Assembly (NCBI RefSeq): GCF_000715015.1
Contig: NZ_JMIW01000001.1
Location: forward strand, 806,001 to 870,000
DNA from: Erythrobacter longus
GTDB taxonomy: Bacteria > Pseudomonadota > Alphaproteobacteria > Sphingomonadales > Sphingomonadaceae
Direction: 5' to 3'
Length of the DNA: 64,000 nt
Under the pieces are notes generated by a model that was given only the letters and a program-made list of their open reading frames with translations, had not been told where the DNA came from and did no database searches. Position numbers and translations under genes: made by a program. This document shows positions 51,252-60,676 of the stretch, piece after piece (the stretch's first letter is position 1; each line of letters opens with the position of its first letter).

Positions 51252-52153
51252 GCGGGTTTATCCAGCCACCATTGCATCAGATTATGCGCAATTGCATGGG
51301 GCGGCGGGGCGTGGAAGGGCCCTTCGCCTTTTAACGCGCTTCCCACTTCTTCGCGGGTGTACCAATTGATCTCGGCCATCTCGGTCTCGTCGATGACAAG
51401 CGCATCGTCATCGGCATAAGAATGGCACGCAATCATCAGCTGGCTTGGGAAAGGCCAGGGCTGGCTTGCGACATATTCGACATCGCGCACCCGGACGCCC
51501 GATTCCTCGAACACTTCGCGCGCCACCGCTTCTTCGATGGTTTCACCCGGTTCAACAAAGCCAGCCAGCGCGGAAAAACGCCCTTCGGGCCAGCCAAGTC
51601 CCCGGCCAAGCATCAGTTTGCCTTCATATTCGGCGAGCATGATGGTAACAGGATCGGTGCGCGGGAAATGCTGCGAGCTGCACGACGGACAATTTCTCTG
51701 CCAACCGCCCTTGGCAATTTCTGTCGGAGCGCCGCATTGCGCACAATGCCGGTGGCGCGCGTGCCAATCGATGAGGCTGCGCGCCCCGCCGTAAAGCGCC
51801 AGATCACCCGGGTCCAGGTTCGCCATAAGCGCCCAGAGCCGAGGGTTGGCCATGCGCGGAGAGGCATCTCCTTTGGCCGGAACAGCGGCAAAGCACGCCT
51901 TCTCGCCGCCGCCCTCTCGGTCAATGCCAAGGAACACCAGCTCTGCATCTTCGGGCGCATCGGCAAGCGTGCCCCACGCAAGACGCCCCCTATCATCGAG
52001 CAGCGGCATCAATGAATCCAGCAAAAGAAACTTTGCCTTCCAGTTCATCAAGCCGCCAAGCGCGTCCTTATCCGCACGGATATTATCCGCCCGGTCAATC
52101 GGCGATCCGGCAAAGGCGATGTGCCCCTTATAGCCTTCCGCTCCTCTGGCCAT
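51248..52153 (-). CDS. nudC: NAD+ pyrophosphatase / RNA-deNADding Nudix hydrolase
   Basis: The 301-residue protein has a zinc ribbon (CAQCGAP...CPSC), a Nudix box GFVEPGETIEEAVAREVFEESG and the NADH-specificity motif SQPWPFPSQLM. NudC splits NAD(H) into NMN(H) and AMP and removes NAD caps from RNA. Its ATG overlaps the stop of the S12 hydrolase gene (TAATG) and its stop overlaps the frnE-like gene. Confidence 0.92.
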   Translation of the reverse strand: MARGAEGYKGHIAFAGSPIDRADNIRADKDALGGLMNWKAKFLLLDSLMPLLDDRGRLAWGTLADAPEDAELVFLGIDREGGGEKACFAAVPAKGDASPRMANPRLWALMANLDPGDLALYGGARSLIDWHARHRHCAQCGAPTEIAKGGWQRNCPSCSSQHFPRTDPVTIMLAEYEGKLMLGRGLGWPEGRFSALAGFVEPGETIEEAVAREVFEESGVRVRDVEYVASQPWPFPSQLMIACHSYADDDALVIDETEMAEINWYTREEVGSALKGEGPFHAPPPHAIAHNLMQWWLDKPA

Positions 52154-53544
52154 TAAGCCGCTTTCTTGGCGCGCATCGCTGCCGTGTCAGCCTCAATCGC
52201 GGCCATATATTCGTCGCGAACGGGCAGAGCATCGGACGGCATATATTGGGTGAACAGACATGCGCGCAGGCCCAGATTGTAATCGACCGCCGCAAGCGTC
52301 CCTGCCGCTCCGCCCCAGCCAAATGTGCCATTGACGCTGCGCCCGCCAGCGCCGTGGCCCTGACCTTCCATCCACGTGCCGGAAAGGTCTGTCCCTTTGG
52401 GGAAGAGGTTGGAAACGCCCAGCCGCACCGCAGGCTCGCTCATCAAGCGGGTGTTGCCAAGTTTGCCGTAACCCAGAAGCATACGCAGGAAGCGGTCGTA
52501 GTCCTTGGGAGAGGAGACAAGGCCCGCACCCCCCGTCGGGAACGCGCCTTTTTCAAGATAAACCGAGCTTGCCGCAGGATCGATCGGGAAGGCGGTTCCG
52601 TTCAAAAGGCCGTAATTGTCTGTGAAGCGTTCCACATTTTCGGAAGCGACGAAGAATGCCGTGCTGTCCATGCCGCAAGGACCAAAAATCCGCTCTTGCA
52701 GGAATTCATCAAACGGCTGACCGCTTGCCACTTCGATGACACGGCCCAGCAGATCAAGGCCCATCGAATAGCTGAATTTCGTGCCCGGTTGCAGGACGAG
52801 CGGGAATTTGGCCAGTTCATCGGCAAAGGCTTCAAGGCTGGGCGCAGGATCACCGCGGAAAATGCCCGGAATTGGCAGACGCGTTACGCGGCCTGCGACA
52901 ACCCCTGCCTCATTGTAAGCCTCGACAATCGGGCCTTTCTGGATGATGCCATAACCGATGCCCGCCGTGTGGGTGAGCAAGTGGCGAACCGTGATATGGC
53001 TCTTCGCAGGCTCAAGGTTTTCCTCAGTGATGGCGCCGTCATATTCGACCTGCACCATCATATCTTTGTACGCTGGGAGAAACTCGTGGATCGGCTGGTC
53101 AAGGCTCATCACGCCTTCATCGATCAGGATCATCGCTGCCATGCCGGTCACCGGCTTGGTCATCGAATAGATGCGGTAGAGCGTATTTTCATCGACAGCT
53201 ACGTCGGAATTCAGAGCCAATGTGCCCCCGCCGACGTGGTGCGCATGGTCTTCCTGACCCCATCCGAAGGTGAGGTACATCTGCGCAACTTTGCGGCTCT
53301 CAAGGTACTTTCGCGCCATCGCGGCCACGTTGGGCCAGCTTTCATCAACGCTGTGCGCCAGCAACTCGCGCCCGAACGGCAGCGTCGCCAATGTTGCACC
53401 AGCAGCGGCATAGGCCGAGCCACGCAAAAGCGAACGGCGTGAAAGATCAGAATTTGCGAAATTACGGTAGGCCAAAGGTATCTCTCCGAAATGCGTCAAT
53501 GCGCGTGTTGGTGATCTTTTGGGGGAGCGCGGCTGAACCGTCAA
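52153..53544 (-). CDS. Serine hydrolase (beta-lactamase/S12 family) with Tat-like signal
   Basis: The 463-residue protein has a twin-arginine-like leader at residues 35-55 (SRRSLLRGSAYAAAGATLATL), which suggests that the true start may be downstream of 53544, although no good ATG is seen. The catalytic S-x-x-K is SMTK in YRIYSMTKPVTGMAAM; the Tyr motif is FSYSMGLDLLG; the third motif is in GWGGAAGT. Related proteins are esterases of the EstB type. It is the first gene of the overlapping hydrolase-nudC-frnE operon. Confidence 0.82.
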   Translation of the reverse strand: MTVQPRSPKRSPTRALTHFGEIPLAYRNFANSDLSRRSLLRGSAYAAAGATLATLPFGRELLAHSVDESWPNVAAMARKYLESRKVAQMYLTFGWGQEDHAHHVGGGTLALNSDVAVDENTLYRIYSMTKPVTGMAAMILIDEGVMSLDQPIHEFLPAYKDMMVQVEYDGAITEENLEPAKSHITVRHLLTHTAGIGYGIIQKGPIVEAYNEAGVVAGRVTRLPIPGIFRGDPAPSLEAFADELAKFPLVLQPGTKFSYSMGLDLLGRVIEVASGQPFDEFLQERIFGPCGMDSTAFFVASENVERFTDNYGLLNGTAFPIDPAASSVYLEKGAFPTGGAGLVSSPKDYDRFLRMLLGYGKLGNTRLMSEPAVRLGVSNLFPKGTDLSGTWMEGQGHGAGGRSVNGTFGWGGAAGTLAAVDYNLGLRACLFTQYMPSDALPVRDEYMAAIEADTAAMRAKKAA

Positions 53545-53628
53545 TTACGTTGTTAAACAGGACCTGAAGGCGCGCCCTTGAACAAGGATGGTCTTGAACC
53601 GTGAGGGTGTGCTGCCCATATAACACAC

Positions 53629-53850
53629 ATGGGAAATATACTTGCTTATCTTTTCGGGCTCATCAGCCTTGTCATCGTCATCCCCTCGACCATCCCCCTT
53701 CTTGGCTGGGGCAACTGGCTTGCCTTGCCGCTGATTGTGATCGGGATTATCTTTGGCGCGCTGTCGTCCAGCGACGGGGGCCGCAACTTTTGTCTTGTGG
53801 TGTTCCTGATCGCATCGGTGCGTCTGGCGCTTGGCGGCGGCTTTATCTAA
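53629..53850 (+). CDS. Small two- to three-helix membrane protein
   Basis: The 73-residue hydrophobic protein (MGNILAYLFGLISLVIVIP..., LLGWGNWLALPLIVIGIIFGAL, FCLVVFLIASVRLALGGG) has two or three membrane helices. The length, composition and placement suggest a real gene; the ATG at 53629 is well placed. It is convergent with mutY, 9 bp apart. Function unknown. Confidence 0.65.
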   Translation: MGNILAYLFGLISLVIVIPSTIPLLGWGNWLALPLIVIGIIFGALSSSDGGRNFCLVVFLIASVRLALGGGFI

Positions 53851-53859
53851 GCCCTGCTT

Positions 53860-54891
53860 TTAGGCCAGCGCCAGCCGCGCGGCCTTGGCAAAGAGTGTAG
53901 GAAGCCCCGCCGCTTCTATCTCGCTTAAAGGCCACCATTCACCCTCACCAGAAGGCACAGCAGCGCCGTCAATTCGCACCAGTTCGAGCGTTAAATGCGC
54001 ATGGGTGAAGGTGTGCCTTACTGCGCCAAGGCTTGTCATCTCGCCCTCAAGCGGAGCCGCGTCGCAGCCATTTGAGCGCGCGCTCCAGCCATCATCAGGC
54101 AGGCTTCGCATCCCGCCCAGCATTCCGGTGCCCGGACGTTTGACCAACCACACGCGTTCCTCACGCTCGATCCAGAAAGCGGTTCCACGCCGCTCGGGCT
54201 TTGCCTTTTTCGCAGGTTTGACGGGCAAGCGCTCAGGCTCGCCTGCGGCCCGTCCCTCACACACGTCGGATAATGGGCACAAAAGGCATCGCGGCGCTTT
54301 GCTGGTGCAGATTTGCGAGCCTATATCCATCATGCTTTGCGCAAAATCGCCAGCGCGCACCTCAGGCGTAATCGTGTCCGTCTTCTCGCGAATAGCTTTG
54401 CGAGAGCCCGGCAACGGCTCTTCGATATTGAACAGTCGCGAGACCACCCGCTCCACATTGGCGTCCACCACAACCGCGCGCTGACCAAAGGCGATGCTTG
54501 CGATGGCAGCGGCGGTGTAGGCACCCAGCCCCGGCAGTTTGAGCAATTCCGCCTCGGTTTCGGGAAAGCCGCCCATCTGCGCCACAACCCGCGCGCATTT
54601 CACCAGATTGCGCGCGCGGCTGTAATATCCAAGGCCTGCCCAGGCCGCCATCACGTCCTCATCGCTCGCCCCGGCAAGATCGAAGACGGTCGGCCAAATG
54701 CGCGTGAACTTTTCAAAGTAAGGCTTCACCGCCGCAACTGTTGTTTGTTGCAGCATGACCTCCGACAACCACACGCGGTAAGGCCACGCATCGTCGTTTG
54801 GCGGCGGCGCTCCCGGCGCATTGCGCCAGGGAAGCGCGCGGGCATGGGCATCATACCAGTCCAAAAGAGTGTCAGATATGGTGGCGGTCAC
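53860..54891 (-). CDS. mutY: Adenine DNA glycosylase
   Basis: The 343-residue enzyme carries WRVWLSEVMLQQTTV-like WPYRVWLSEVMLQQTTVAA, the HhH motif LPGLGAYTAAAIASIAFG, catalytic Asp in VVDANVERV, a 4Fe-4S cluster loop CTSKAPRCLLCPLSDVC, and a C-terminal Nudix-like 8-oxoG-recognition domain. It removes adenine opposite 8-oxoguanine. The start is taken as GTG 54891 since the frame upstream is not protein-like. It is divergent from dciA, with 29 bp between them. Confidence 0.92.
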   Translation of the reverse strand: MTATISDTLLDWYDAHARALPWRNAPGAPPPNDDAWPYRVWLSEVMLQQTTVAAVKPYFEKFTRIWPTVFDLAGASDEDVMAAWAGLGYYSRARNLVKCARVVAQMGGFPETEAELLKLPGLGAYTAAAIASIAFGQRAVVVDANVERVVSRLFNIEEPLPGSRKAIREKTDTITPEVRAGDFAQSMMDIGSQICTSKAPRCLLCPLSDVCEGRAAGEPERLPVKPAKKAKPERRGTAFWIEREERVWLVKRPGTGMLGGMRSLPDDGWSARSNGCDAAPLEGEMTSLGAVRHTFTHAHLTLELVRIDGAAVPSGEGEWWPLSEIEAAGLPTLFAKAARLALA

Positions 54892-54920
54892 GGTGCGGCT
54901 ATGGCATGGGCAATTGCACC

Positions 54921-55484
54921 ATGGGAAGCGACACCGACAAAAAGCCCCCGAAAAAGGGAACAGGCTCAAAAGGACGGCCCAAAAAAGCGGGCAAGCCCTA
55001 CACCCGTCCGCGTGGCCGGGGCGCAAAGGCCATCGGTGATCTGATGCCCGAAATCGGCCGCACCGCCTTTCGCCGCTTTGGCTTTGTGCAAAGCAGCGTT
55101 GTCACCCGCTGGCCCGAGATTGTGGGGCCAACCCATGCATTGGTGTGCTCTCCCGAAGCGATCCGTTTCCCCCCCGGTGAAAAGTCCGAGGGCATATTGC
55201 AACTGGTGGTAAAGCCCGCGCACGCGCCGCTGATCCAGCAAGTGCTGCCGGAGATTATCGAACGGGTGAACCGCTTCTTTGGTTACAAGGCCGTGGCGCG
55301 CGCGAAAATCCGGCAAGGCGAGGTTAAGCCTCCCTCTGGCATCGCCCGCCCCAAGCCGCCGCCATCGCTCAAACCCATTCCGATGGAATTGGGGGACAGT
55401 TTGCGCGATATCGGGGATCCGGAACTGCGCACCGTATTGGAATCGCTGGCGCGCAGTCTGGGTGATAAAGAGCCTGAAAATTAA
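54921..55484 (+). CDS. dciA: DciA-like DUF721 protein (replicative helicase-loading factor)
   Basis: The 187-residue protein has a basic, disordered N-terminus (KKPPKKGTGSKGRPKKAG), then the DUF721 domain (FRRFGFVQSSVVTRWPEIVG... GILQLVVKPAHAPLIQQVLPEIIERVNRFFGYKAVARAKI in parts). DciA-type proteins help to load DnaB. Start ATG 54921 was chosen over the longer frame because it gives the family N-terminus. The DsbA-like gene follows 18 bp later. Confidence 0.85.
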   Translation: MGSDTDKKPPKKGTGSKGRPKKAGKPYTRPRGRGAKAIGDLMPEIGRTAFRRFGFVQSSVVTRWPEIVGPTHALVCSPEAIRFPPGEKSEGILQLVVKPAHAPLIQQVLPEIIERVNRFFGYKAVARAKIRQGEVKPPSGIARPKPPPSLKPIPMELGDSLRDIGDPELRTVLESLARSLGDKEPEN

Positions 55485-55502
55485 CGGGAAGACGATTAAG
55501 AC

Positions 55503-56300
55503 ATGAAACCCTTCAAACGAGCAGCTTTTAGCGCTGTGAGTGCTTTTGGATTGGCCTTGGGTGTGGCTGTTGCGGGCGGGCCGGCAACGGCCCAAGACGC
55601 CGACAGCAGCGTACAGGACGGGGCAGACCAGCTAAAAGACGTGCCAAGCGCGTTCAAAGGCTCTGGCCGCCGCGCATCGTGGCACGCAGAAGTCGTCGCC
55701 ACTGATCGCGGCCATATGATCGGCAACCCGCAGGCCGAAGCATCGCTCATCGAATGGATCAGCTACACCTGCAGCCACTGTGCAACATTCGCACGCGAAG
55801 GCGAAGGCGCGCTGGACCTGGCGCTACTTGCCCCGGGTCACATGAATGTCGAAGTGCGCCCCGTCATCCGTAATGTGGTTGATCTCACCGTCTCAATGCT
55901 TGTCCAATGCGGCAGTGCAGAAGGGTTCAAGGACCGCCACCGGATGTATCTGATGCAGCAGGACAAATGGCTCGAAAAAGCGCGCACCGCCCCTGAGGCT
56001 CAACGCGCGTCCTGGGCATCGGGCAGCAAATCTGCGCGCCTCAGCATGGCAGCGGCGCTTGACCTTGATGATATGCTCGCGACACGCGGCGCAAGCCGAA
56101 TGGATATCACCACCTGCCTTAGCGATGATGCAGCCGCGCAAAAGCTCGTGCAAAACGGCGCAGCGGACCGCGAAGAGTTCTCCGTCAATTCAACCCCAAG
56201 CTTTGCCTTGGACGGTAAGTTGTTGAACGAGGTTCACGCATGGGGCACGCTTTACCCAGTCATCGCACAGCGGTTCAAACCTGAAAATTCATCAAAGTAA
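55503..56300 (+). CDS. DsbA-like periplasmic thiol oxidoreductase, copy 1
   Basis: The 265-residue protein has a signal peptide (ending GGPATAQ) and a DsbA fold with CSHC in EWISYTCSHCATFA (Cys89, Cys92), a helical insert and the cis-Pro loop VNSTPSFALDG. The active-site CSHC differs from the classic CPHC. It is followed by a second gene of the same type, so the two may share the work of disulfide formation or isomerisation. Confidence 0.87.
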   Translation: MKPFKRAAFSAVSAFGLALGVAVAGGPATAQDADSSVQDGADQLKDVPSAFKGSGRRASWHAEVVATDRGHMIGNPQAEASLIEWISYTCSHCATFAREGEGALDLALLAPGHMNVEVRPVIRNVVDLTVSMLVQCGSAEGFKDRHRMYLMQQDKWLEKARTAPEAQRASWASGSKSARLSMAAALDLDDMLATRGASRMDITTCLSDDAAAQKLVQNGAADREEFSVNSTPSFALDGKLLNEVHAWGTLYPVIAQRFKPENSSK

Positions 56301-56470
56301 TCGCCTCAAGAGGAGCCAATTTCACGCGCTTTATCAGATAAGTCGGCGTGATTTCTCATGGGATTTCACCTATCCACTCCCTTTTGCACAGGCTGCCGAT
56401 AGGATGCTCTTTTCGAGCGTGCGGCCTTGCGTATAGTCTTTTTGCTTAAATCAGAGGATTCTTGACTGTC

Positions 56471-57220
56471 ATGACCGCCTTTAAAAGCTCATTGAAATTC
56501 GCCTTTGCCGCGCCTCTTGCGCTTGTCCTTGCCGCATGCGGCGGGGATGCTGCCGATGGCGACCTTGAAGGCGATGTCATCGCTCCCATCGAAGCGCCTG
56601 ATGGCACCAATTGGGGTGAAACCGTCACGGTCAGCGATTTCGACGGCTATGTTCTTGGCAATCCTGAAGCGCCATTGAAGCTGGTGGAATACGCTTCGCA
56701 CACCTGCGGCGGCTGCGCAGCGTTCTCGGCTCAGGCAAAACCGGGCATCAAGGAATACGTCGCAACCGGCGTTGTCAGCTTTGAACAGCGCAATCTTGTG
56801 CGTGACCCGATCGACTTGACTGTCGCGACCCTTGTTCGCTGCGGCGCGAAAGAGAATATGCAGGTTCTCTCTGACGAGGCATGGGGTTTTCTGCCGCAAA
56901 TCTTTGAAAACGTGAACCGCAATCAGGCTCAATACGAAGCCGCTGGCAACGCACCCATCGACACGCGTCTTGTGATGATCGCAGAAGCCGCTGGCCTTAT
57001 CGACTTCTTCGCAGCGCGCGGCCTTTCGGCCGATCAACAGCGCACCTGCTTGACCGATACGGACACCATCCAAAGCATTGCCGACAATTCGGCAGAGCAA
57101 GGCAAAGAGCTGAACATCACGGCGACACCAACCTTTATCCTCAACGACCGCAAGCTTGATACGCTTGGTTGGGAAGACCTTGAGGCGACCCTGCAACGCG
57201 CCGGGGCGCGTCAGGAATAA
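56471..57220 (+). CDS. DsbA-like thiol oxidoreductase, copy 2, lipoprotein
   Basis: The 249-residue protein has a lipobox (LALVLAACGGD), a linker and a DsbA fold with CGGC in EYASHTCGGCAAFS and the cis-Pro loop ITATPTFILND. It thus differs from its neighbour in active site (CGGC versus CSHC) and in being membrane-anchored. The start is either ATG 56471 or TTG 56462; the AGAGG at about 56453 is better spaced for TTG. smc begins 23 bp later. Confidence 0.87.
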   Translation: MTAFKSSLKFAFAAPLALVLAACGGDAADGDLEGDVIAPIEAPDGTNWGETVTVSDFDGYVLGNPEAPLKLVEYASHTCGGCAAFSAQAKPGIKEYVATGVVSFEQRNLVRDPIDLTVATLVRCGAKENMQVLSDEAWGFLPQIFENVNRNQAQYEAAGNAPIDTRLVMIAEAAGLIDFFAARGLSADQQRTCLTDTDTIQSIADNSAEQGKELNITATPTFILNDRKLDTLGWEDLEATLQRAGARQE

Positions 57221-57242
57221 CGAGGAACACAAAACCACCGCC

Positions 57243-60200
57243 ATGCAGATCAGCCGGCTCAAACTCTCAGGCTTCAAAAGCTTTGTAGAACCGGCTGAAT
57301 TGCGCATTGAACCGGGCCTTACCGGGGTCGTTGGCCCCAATGGCTGCGGCAAATCCAATGTGCTTGAGGCTATCCGCTGGGTCATGGGGGAAACCTCGGC
57401 CAAGTCGATGCGCTCTGGCGGGATGGAGGATGTGATCTTCGCAGGGACCGATACCCGGCCCCAGCGCGCCTTTGCCGAAGTCATCCTGCACGCGACCGAC
57501 GATCAGGGCGAAGAGCTTGTCGTCACTCGCCGGATCGAGCGCGGTGCTGGCTCTGCCTACCGCGTCAATGGCCGCGACGTGCGCGCAAAAGACGTGGCGC
57601 TGACCTTTGCCGATGCGGCAACGGGCGCGCATTCGCCTGCATTGGTGAGCCAGGGCAAGATCGCTCAGGTGATCGCGGCAAAGCCTGCCGAACGGCGCAT
57701 GATGCTCGAAGAAGCGGCGGGAATCGCTGGCCTTCACGTCCGGCGCAAGGATGCAGAGAGCAAGCTTCGTTCGACCGAGAAGAATTTGGAGCGTTTGGAA
57801 GACCTCATGGCGGGGCTGGACTCGCAAATGGCGTCATTGAGGCGTCAGGCGAAGCAGGCCGAGCGCTACACCAAGCTGACCGATCAGATCCAACACGCAG
57901 AGGCCCGCGTTGTCTTTGCCCGCTGGCGCGATGCGGCCTATGCGGCGAAAGAAGCCCGCGCGGCAGCCCAAGGGGCAGAGGACCGCGTTACACAGGCCCA
58001 AGCCGCAGCCACCGAGGCGCAAAAGCAGCAGGCAGAAGCAGCCGCGACGCTGGCAGAAGCGCGCGAAGAGCTGGCCGACCGGCGCGATGATGCAAGCGCG
58101 CATGGGCACCGCATGGCGGCTTTGTCGGAGAAACTGGACGCGGCAGAACAGCGCCTCAAGGATTTGGAGCGTCAGCGCACAAGGCTCGAAGAAGACCGCA
58201 AGGATGCCGACCGCCTGACCAAGGATGCGGCCGAGGCCCTGACACGGCTCGAACGCGAGGTTGAGGCCTCGCAGGCGAGCGTCACCAAAGCCGAGGGCGA
58301 GCGCCCTGCCCTTGCCAATCGCAGCGAAGATGCCGAACGCGCCAGCCGCACCGCCGAGCTTGCTCTGGCGAAAGCGACCGCTGACCATGCCGGGGTCGAG
58401 GCCGAATGGCGGGTGGCAGAGGCGGCGATTGAACAGGCGCAAACGCGGCTCAGCCGGTTGGAGCGCGAAGGCGAGCGGATCGCAGCAACGCGCGCCGAGC
58501 TTGCCGATGGTTCGGACGTTGAGGCCGATGTCATTGCCGCGCGTGAAGCGGTGGATGCGGCGACAAGCGAAGTGGCCCGCCTGCGCACCCGCCTTGAGGA
58601 AGAGCAATCACGCAAGGGCGAATTGCAAACCGCGCGCGATGATGCGGCAACCGCGCTTGCCAATGCGAAGGCGGAGCTTGCCGGGATCGAGCGCGAATAT
58701 ACGGCGCTTGTGCGCGACCGCGACGCACGCAGCAAACGCGAAAAGGGCCGCGTCGGCCTTCCCGCAGCATTGGACAAAGTGCGCATTGCCAAAGGATATG
58801 AGCGCGCAATTGCCGCTGTGCTTGGCCGCGATGCGAAGTCGCCTCTGGGCCTTCCCCCTGACAATCCCGATGGGCGGTTCTGGACCGGCGGCACCGGCGG
58901 CCCCTCGCCCGTGGCAGACAGCCTGCTCGACCAAATCACCGATTGCCCAGACGAATTGCGCGCGCGTCTGGCTCTTGTCCATGTCGCCGAAAGCGATGAC
59001 GGGCGCGCGCTAAATCCGGGCGAATGGCTCGTCACCAAAGCTGGCCATCTGCGCCGCTGGGACGGCTTTATCGCACGCGGCGAAGGGTCGGCTGAGGCAG
59101 CGCGCTTGGAAGCCGCAAACCGGCTAAGCGAGTTGGAAGTCCAGCTTCCCCCATTGCGCGAGGCGGTCGATAAAGCAGCGCTTGAGGAAACTTCCGCGCG
59201 CGAAGAACTGACCGCATTGCAGACGGGTCTGGTCGCACAGGAACGCGATCTTGCCGGCGCGATTGAGGCCGAACGCAGCGCCCTGCGCCGTCTCGACCAG
59301 GCAGAGGCCGCCCGCGAACGCAATGCGGCGCGGCTTGAGGAACTGGCTGCATCCAGCGAGGAGCTCGAAGAGCAACTTTCATCCGCCAAGGCCGAGGTGA
59401 CAGCCGCCGAGGAAGCGCGCTCTGCCCTGCCCTCGCCCGACACCGGACGCGCCGCTCTCGAAGCCGCCCGCGCCAAGCATGAGGCGGCGAAATCCGGCGT
59501 GCAGGCGGCGATGGCTGAGCTTGCGGCGCACGATCAAGGGCTCGCGGTTGCCCGCGAAAGACTGGCCGCGCAACAGGCTGACAAGAACAATTGGCAAGCG
59601 CGTTCGGGCGAGGCGACCAAGCGCGTGGCCGATGCCAATTACCGCCTTGAAGAAATCAGTCAGGAGCACGCGGTCTATGCCGCCAAGCCTGCGTCTTTGA
59701 TGGCCGAGATCGAGCAAGGCGATGTCATCGCCAAGCGCCTGACCGAGGACCTGCAAAAAGCGCAAAGCCAGATGGACCGCTGCCAGGACGCGATTGCAGA
59801 TGCGGATCGCCAGCTTGCAGCTGCGCAAGAAGCGCTCGCCGTTGCCCGCGAAGGCCGCGCCACTCTGGCTGCGCGCGCGGAAAACGAAGAGGCGCGGCAG
59901 GCCGAAATGGCGCGAATATCGGGCGAGAAATTCCAATGCCCGCCCCCGCTTCTCGCCGAACGCTTTGAATTCGACGAAGAGAGCGTCGAGCCCGCCTCCA
60001 CCGAAAGCGCAGAGATGGAGCGCCTCACCGCCAGCCGCGAGCGGATTGGTCCGGTGAACCTTGTCGCCGCAGATGAACTTGCCCGGATCGAGGAAGAGCA
60101 CGGCACAAGCGCATCGGAACAAGCCGAACTGGTCGAAGCGGTGGGCCGCCTGCGCGCATCCATCGGCAATCTCAACCGTGAAGGCCGCGAACGCCTTCGC

Positions 60201-60668
60201 GCCGCATTCGAAGAGGTCGACGGCCACTTCCGCGTGCTGTTCACCCGCCTGTTCCAAGGGGGCAAAGCGCATCTTGCGCTGGTCGATAGCGATGATCCGC
60301 TTGAGGCAGGCCTTGAGATTTATGCGCAGCCGCCGGGCAAGAAATTGCAGAGCCTTTCGCTTCTGTCAGGCGGGGAACAGGCATTGACCGCGACCGCTTT
60401 GATCTTCGGCCTGTTCCTCACAAACCCCGCGCCCATTTGCGTTCTCGACGAGGTCGACGCGCCGCTCGATGACGCCAATGTCGAGCGCTTCTGCGACCTG
60501 CTGGATTCCATGGTGGAGACCACCAAGACGCGCTATCTCATCGTCACTCACAATGCGGTCACGATGAGCCGGATGCACCGGTTGTTCGGGGTCACAATGG
60601 CCGAACAAGGCGTCTCGCGCCTTGTCAGCGTGGATCTGGGCGAAGCGGCCCTAATGGCGGCGGAATAG
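57243..60668 (+). CDS. smc: Chromosome segregation protein SMC
   Basis: The 1141-residue protein has the Walker A GPNGCGKS (residues 31-38) in its N-terminal head, long coiled coils (about 165-490 and 660-920), a hinge near residues 500-650 (GLPAALDKVRIAKGYERA...), and the C-terminal head with signature LLSGGEQALTATALIF and Walker B ICVLDEVDAPLDD. SMC folds and tethers the chromosome with ScpA/ScpB. Start ATG 57243 begins the conserved MQISRLKLSGFKSF. Coiled-coil composition is very rich in Ala, Glu and Arg, which creates long antisense frames. Confidence 0.96.
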   Translation: MQISRLKLSGFKSFVEPAELRIEPGLTGVVGPNGCGKSNVLEAIRWVMGETSAKSMRSGGMEDVIFAGTDTRPQRAFAEVILHATDDQGEELVVTRRIERGAGSAYRVNGRDVRAKDVALTFADAATGAHSPALVSQGKIAQVIAAKPAERRMMLEEAAGIAGLHVRRKDAESKLRSTEKNLERLEDLMAGLDSQMASLRRQAKQAERYTKLTDQIQHAEARVVFARWRDAAYAAKEARAAAQGAEDRVTQAQAAATEAQKQQAEAAATLAEAREELADRRDDASAHGHRMAALSEKLDAAEQRLKDLERQRTRLEEDRKDADRLTKDAAEALTRLEREVEASQASVTKAEGERPALANRSEDAERASRTAELALAKATADHAGVEAEWRVAEAAIEQAQTRLSRLEREGERIAATRAELADGSDVEADVIAAREAVDAATSEVARLRTRLEEEQSRKGELQTARDDAATALANAKAELAGIEREYTALVRDRDARSKREKGRVGLPAALDKVRIAKGYERAIAAVLGRDAKSPLGLPPDNPDGRFWTGGTGGPSPVADSLLDQITDCPDELRARLALVHVAESDDGRALNPGEWLVTKAGHLRRWDGFIARGEGSAEAARLEAANRLSELEVQLPPLREAVDKAALEETSAREELTALQTGLVAQERDLAGAIEAERSALRRLDQAEAARERNAARLEELAASSEELEEQLSSAKAEVTAAEEARSALPSPDTGRAALEAARAKHEAAKSGVQAAMAELAAHDQGLAVARERLAAQQADKNNWQARSGEATKRVADANYRLEEISQEHAVYAAKPASLMAEIEQGDVIAKRLTEDLQKAQSQMDRCQDAIADADRQLAAAQEALAVAREGRATLAARAENEEARQAEMARISGEKFQCPPPLLAERFEFDEESVEPASTESAEMERLTASRERIGPVNLVAADELARIEEEHGTSASEQAELVEAVGRLRASIGNLNREGRERLRAAFEEVDGHFRVLFTRLFQGGKAHLALVDSDDPLEAGLEIYAQPPGKKLQSLSLLSGGEQALTATALIFGLFLTNPAPICVLDEVDAPLDDANVERFCDLLDSMVETTKTRYLIVTHNAVTMSRMHRLFGVTMAEQGVSRLVSVDLGEAALMAAE

Positions 60669-60676
60669 CCCCCTGC

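Noticed and set aside
58172..59476. 434-codon minus-strand ORF inside smc
   Set aside because: Ser/Arg/Ala low-complexity shadow of the smc coiled coil; the sense strand is unquestionably smc.
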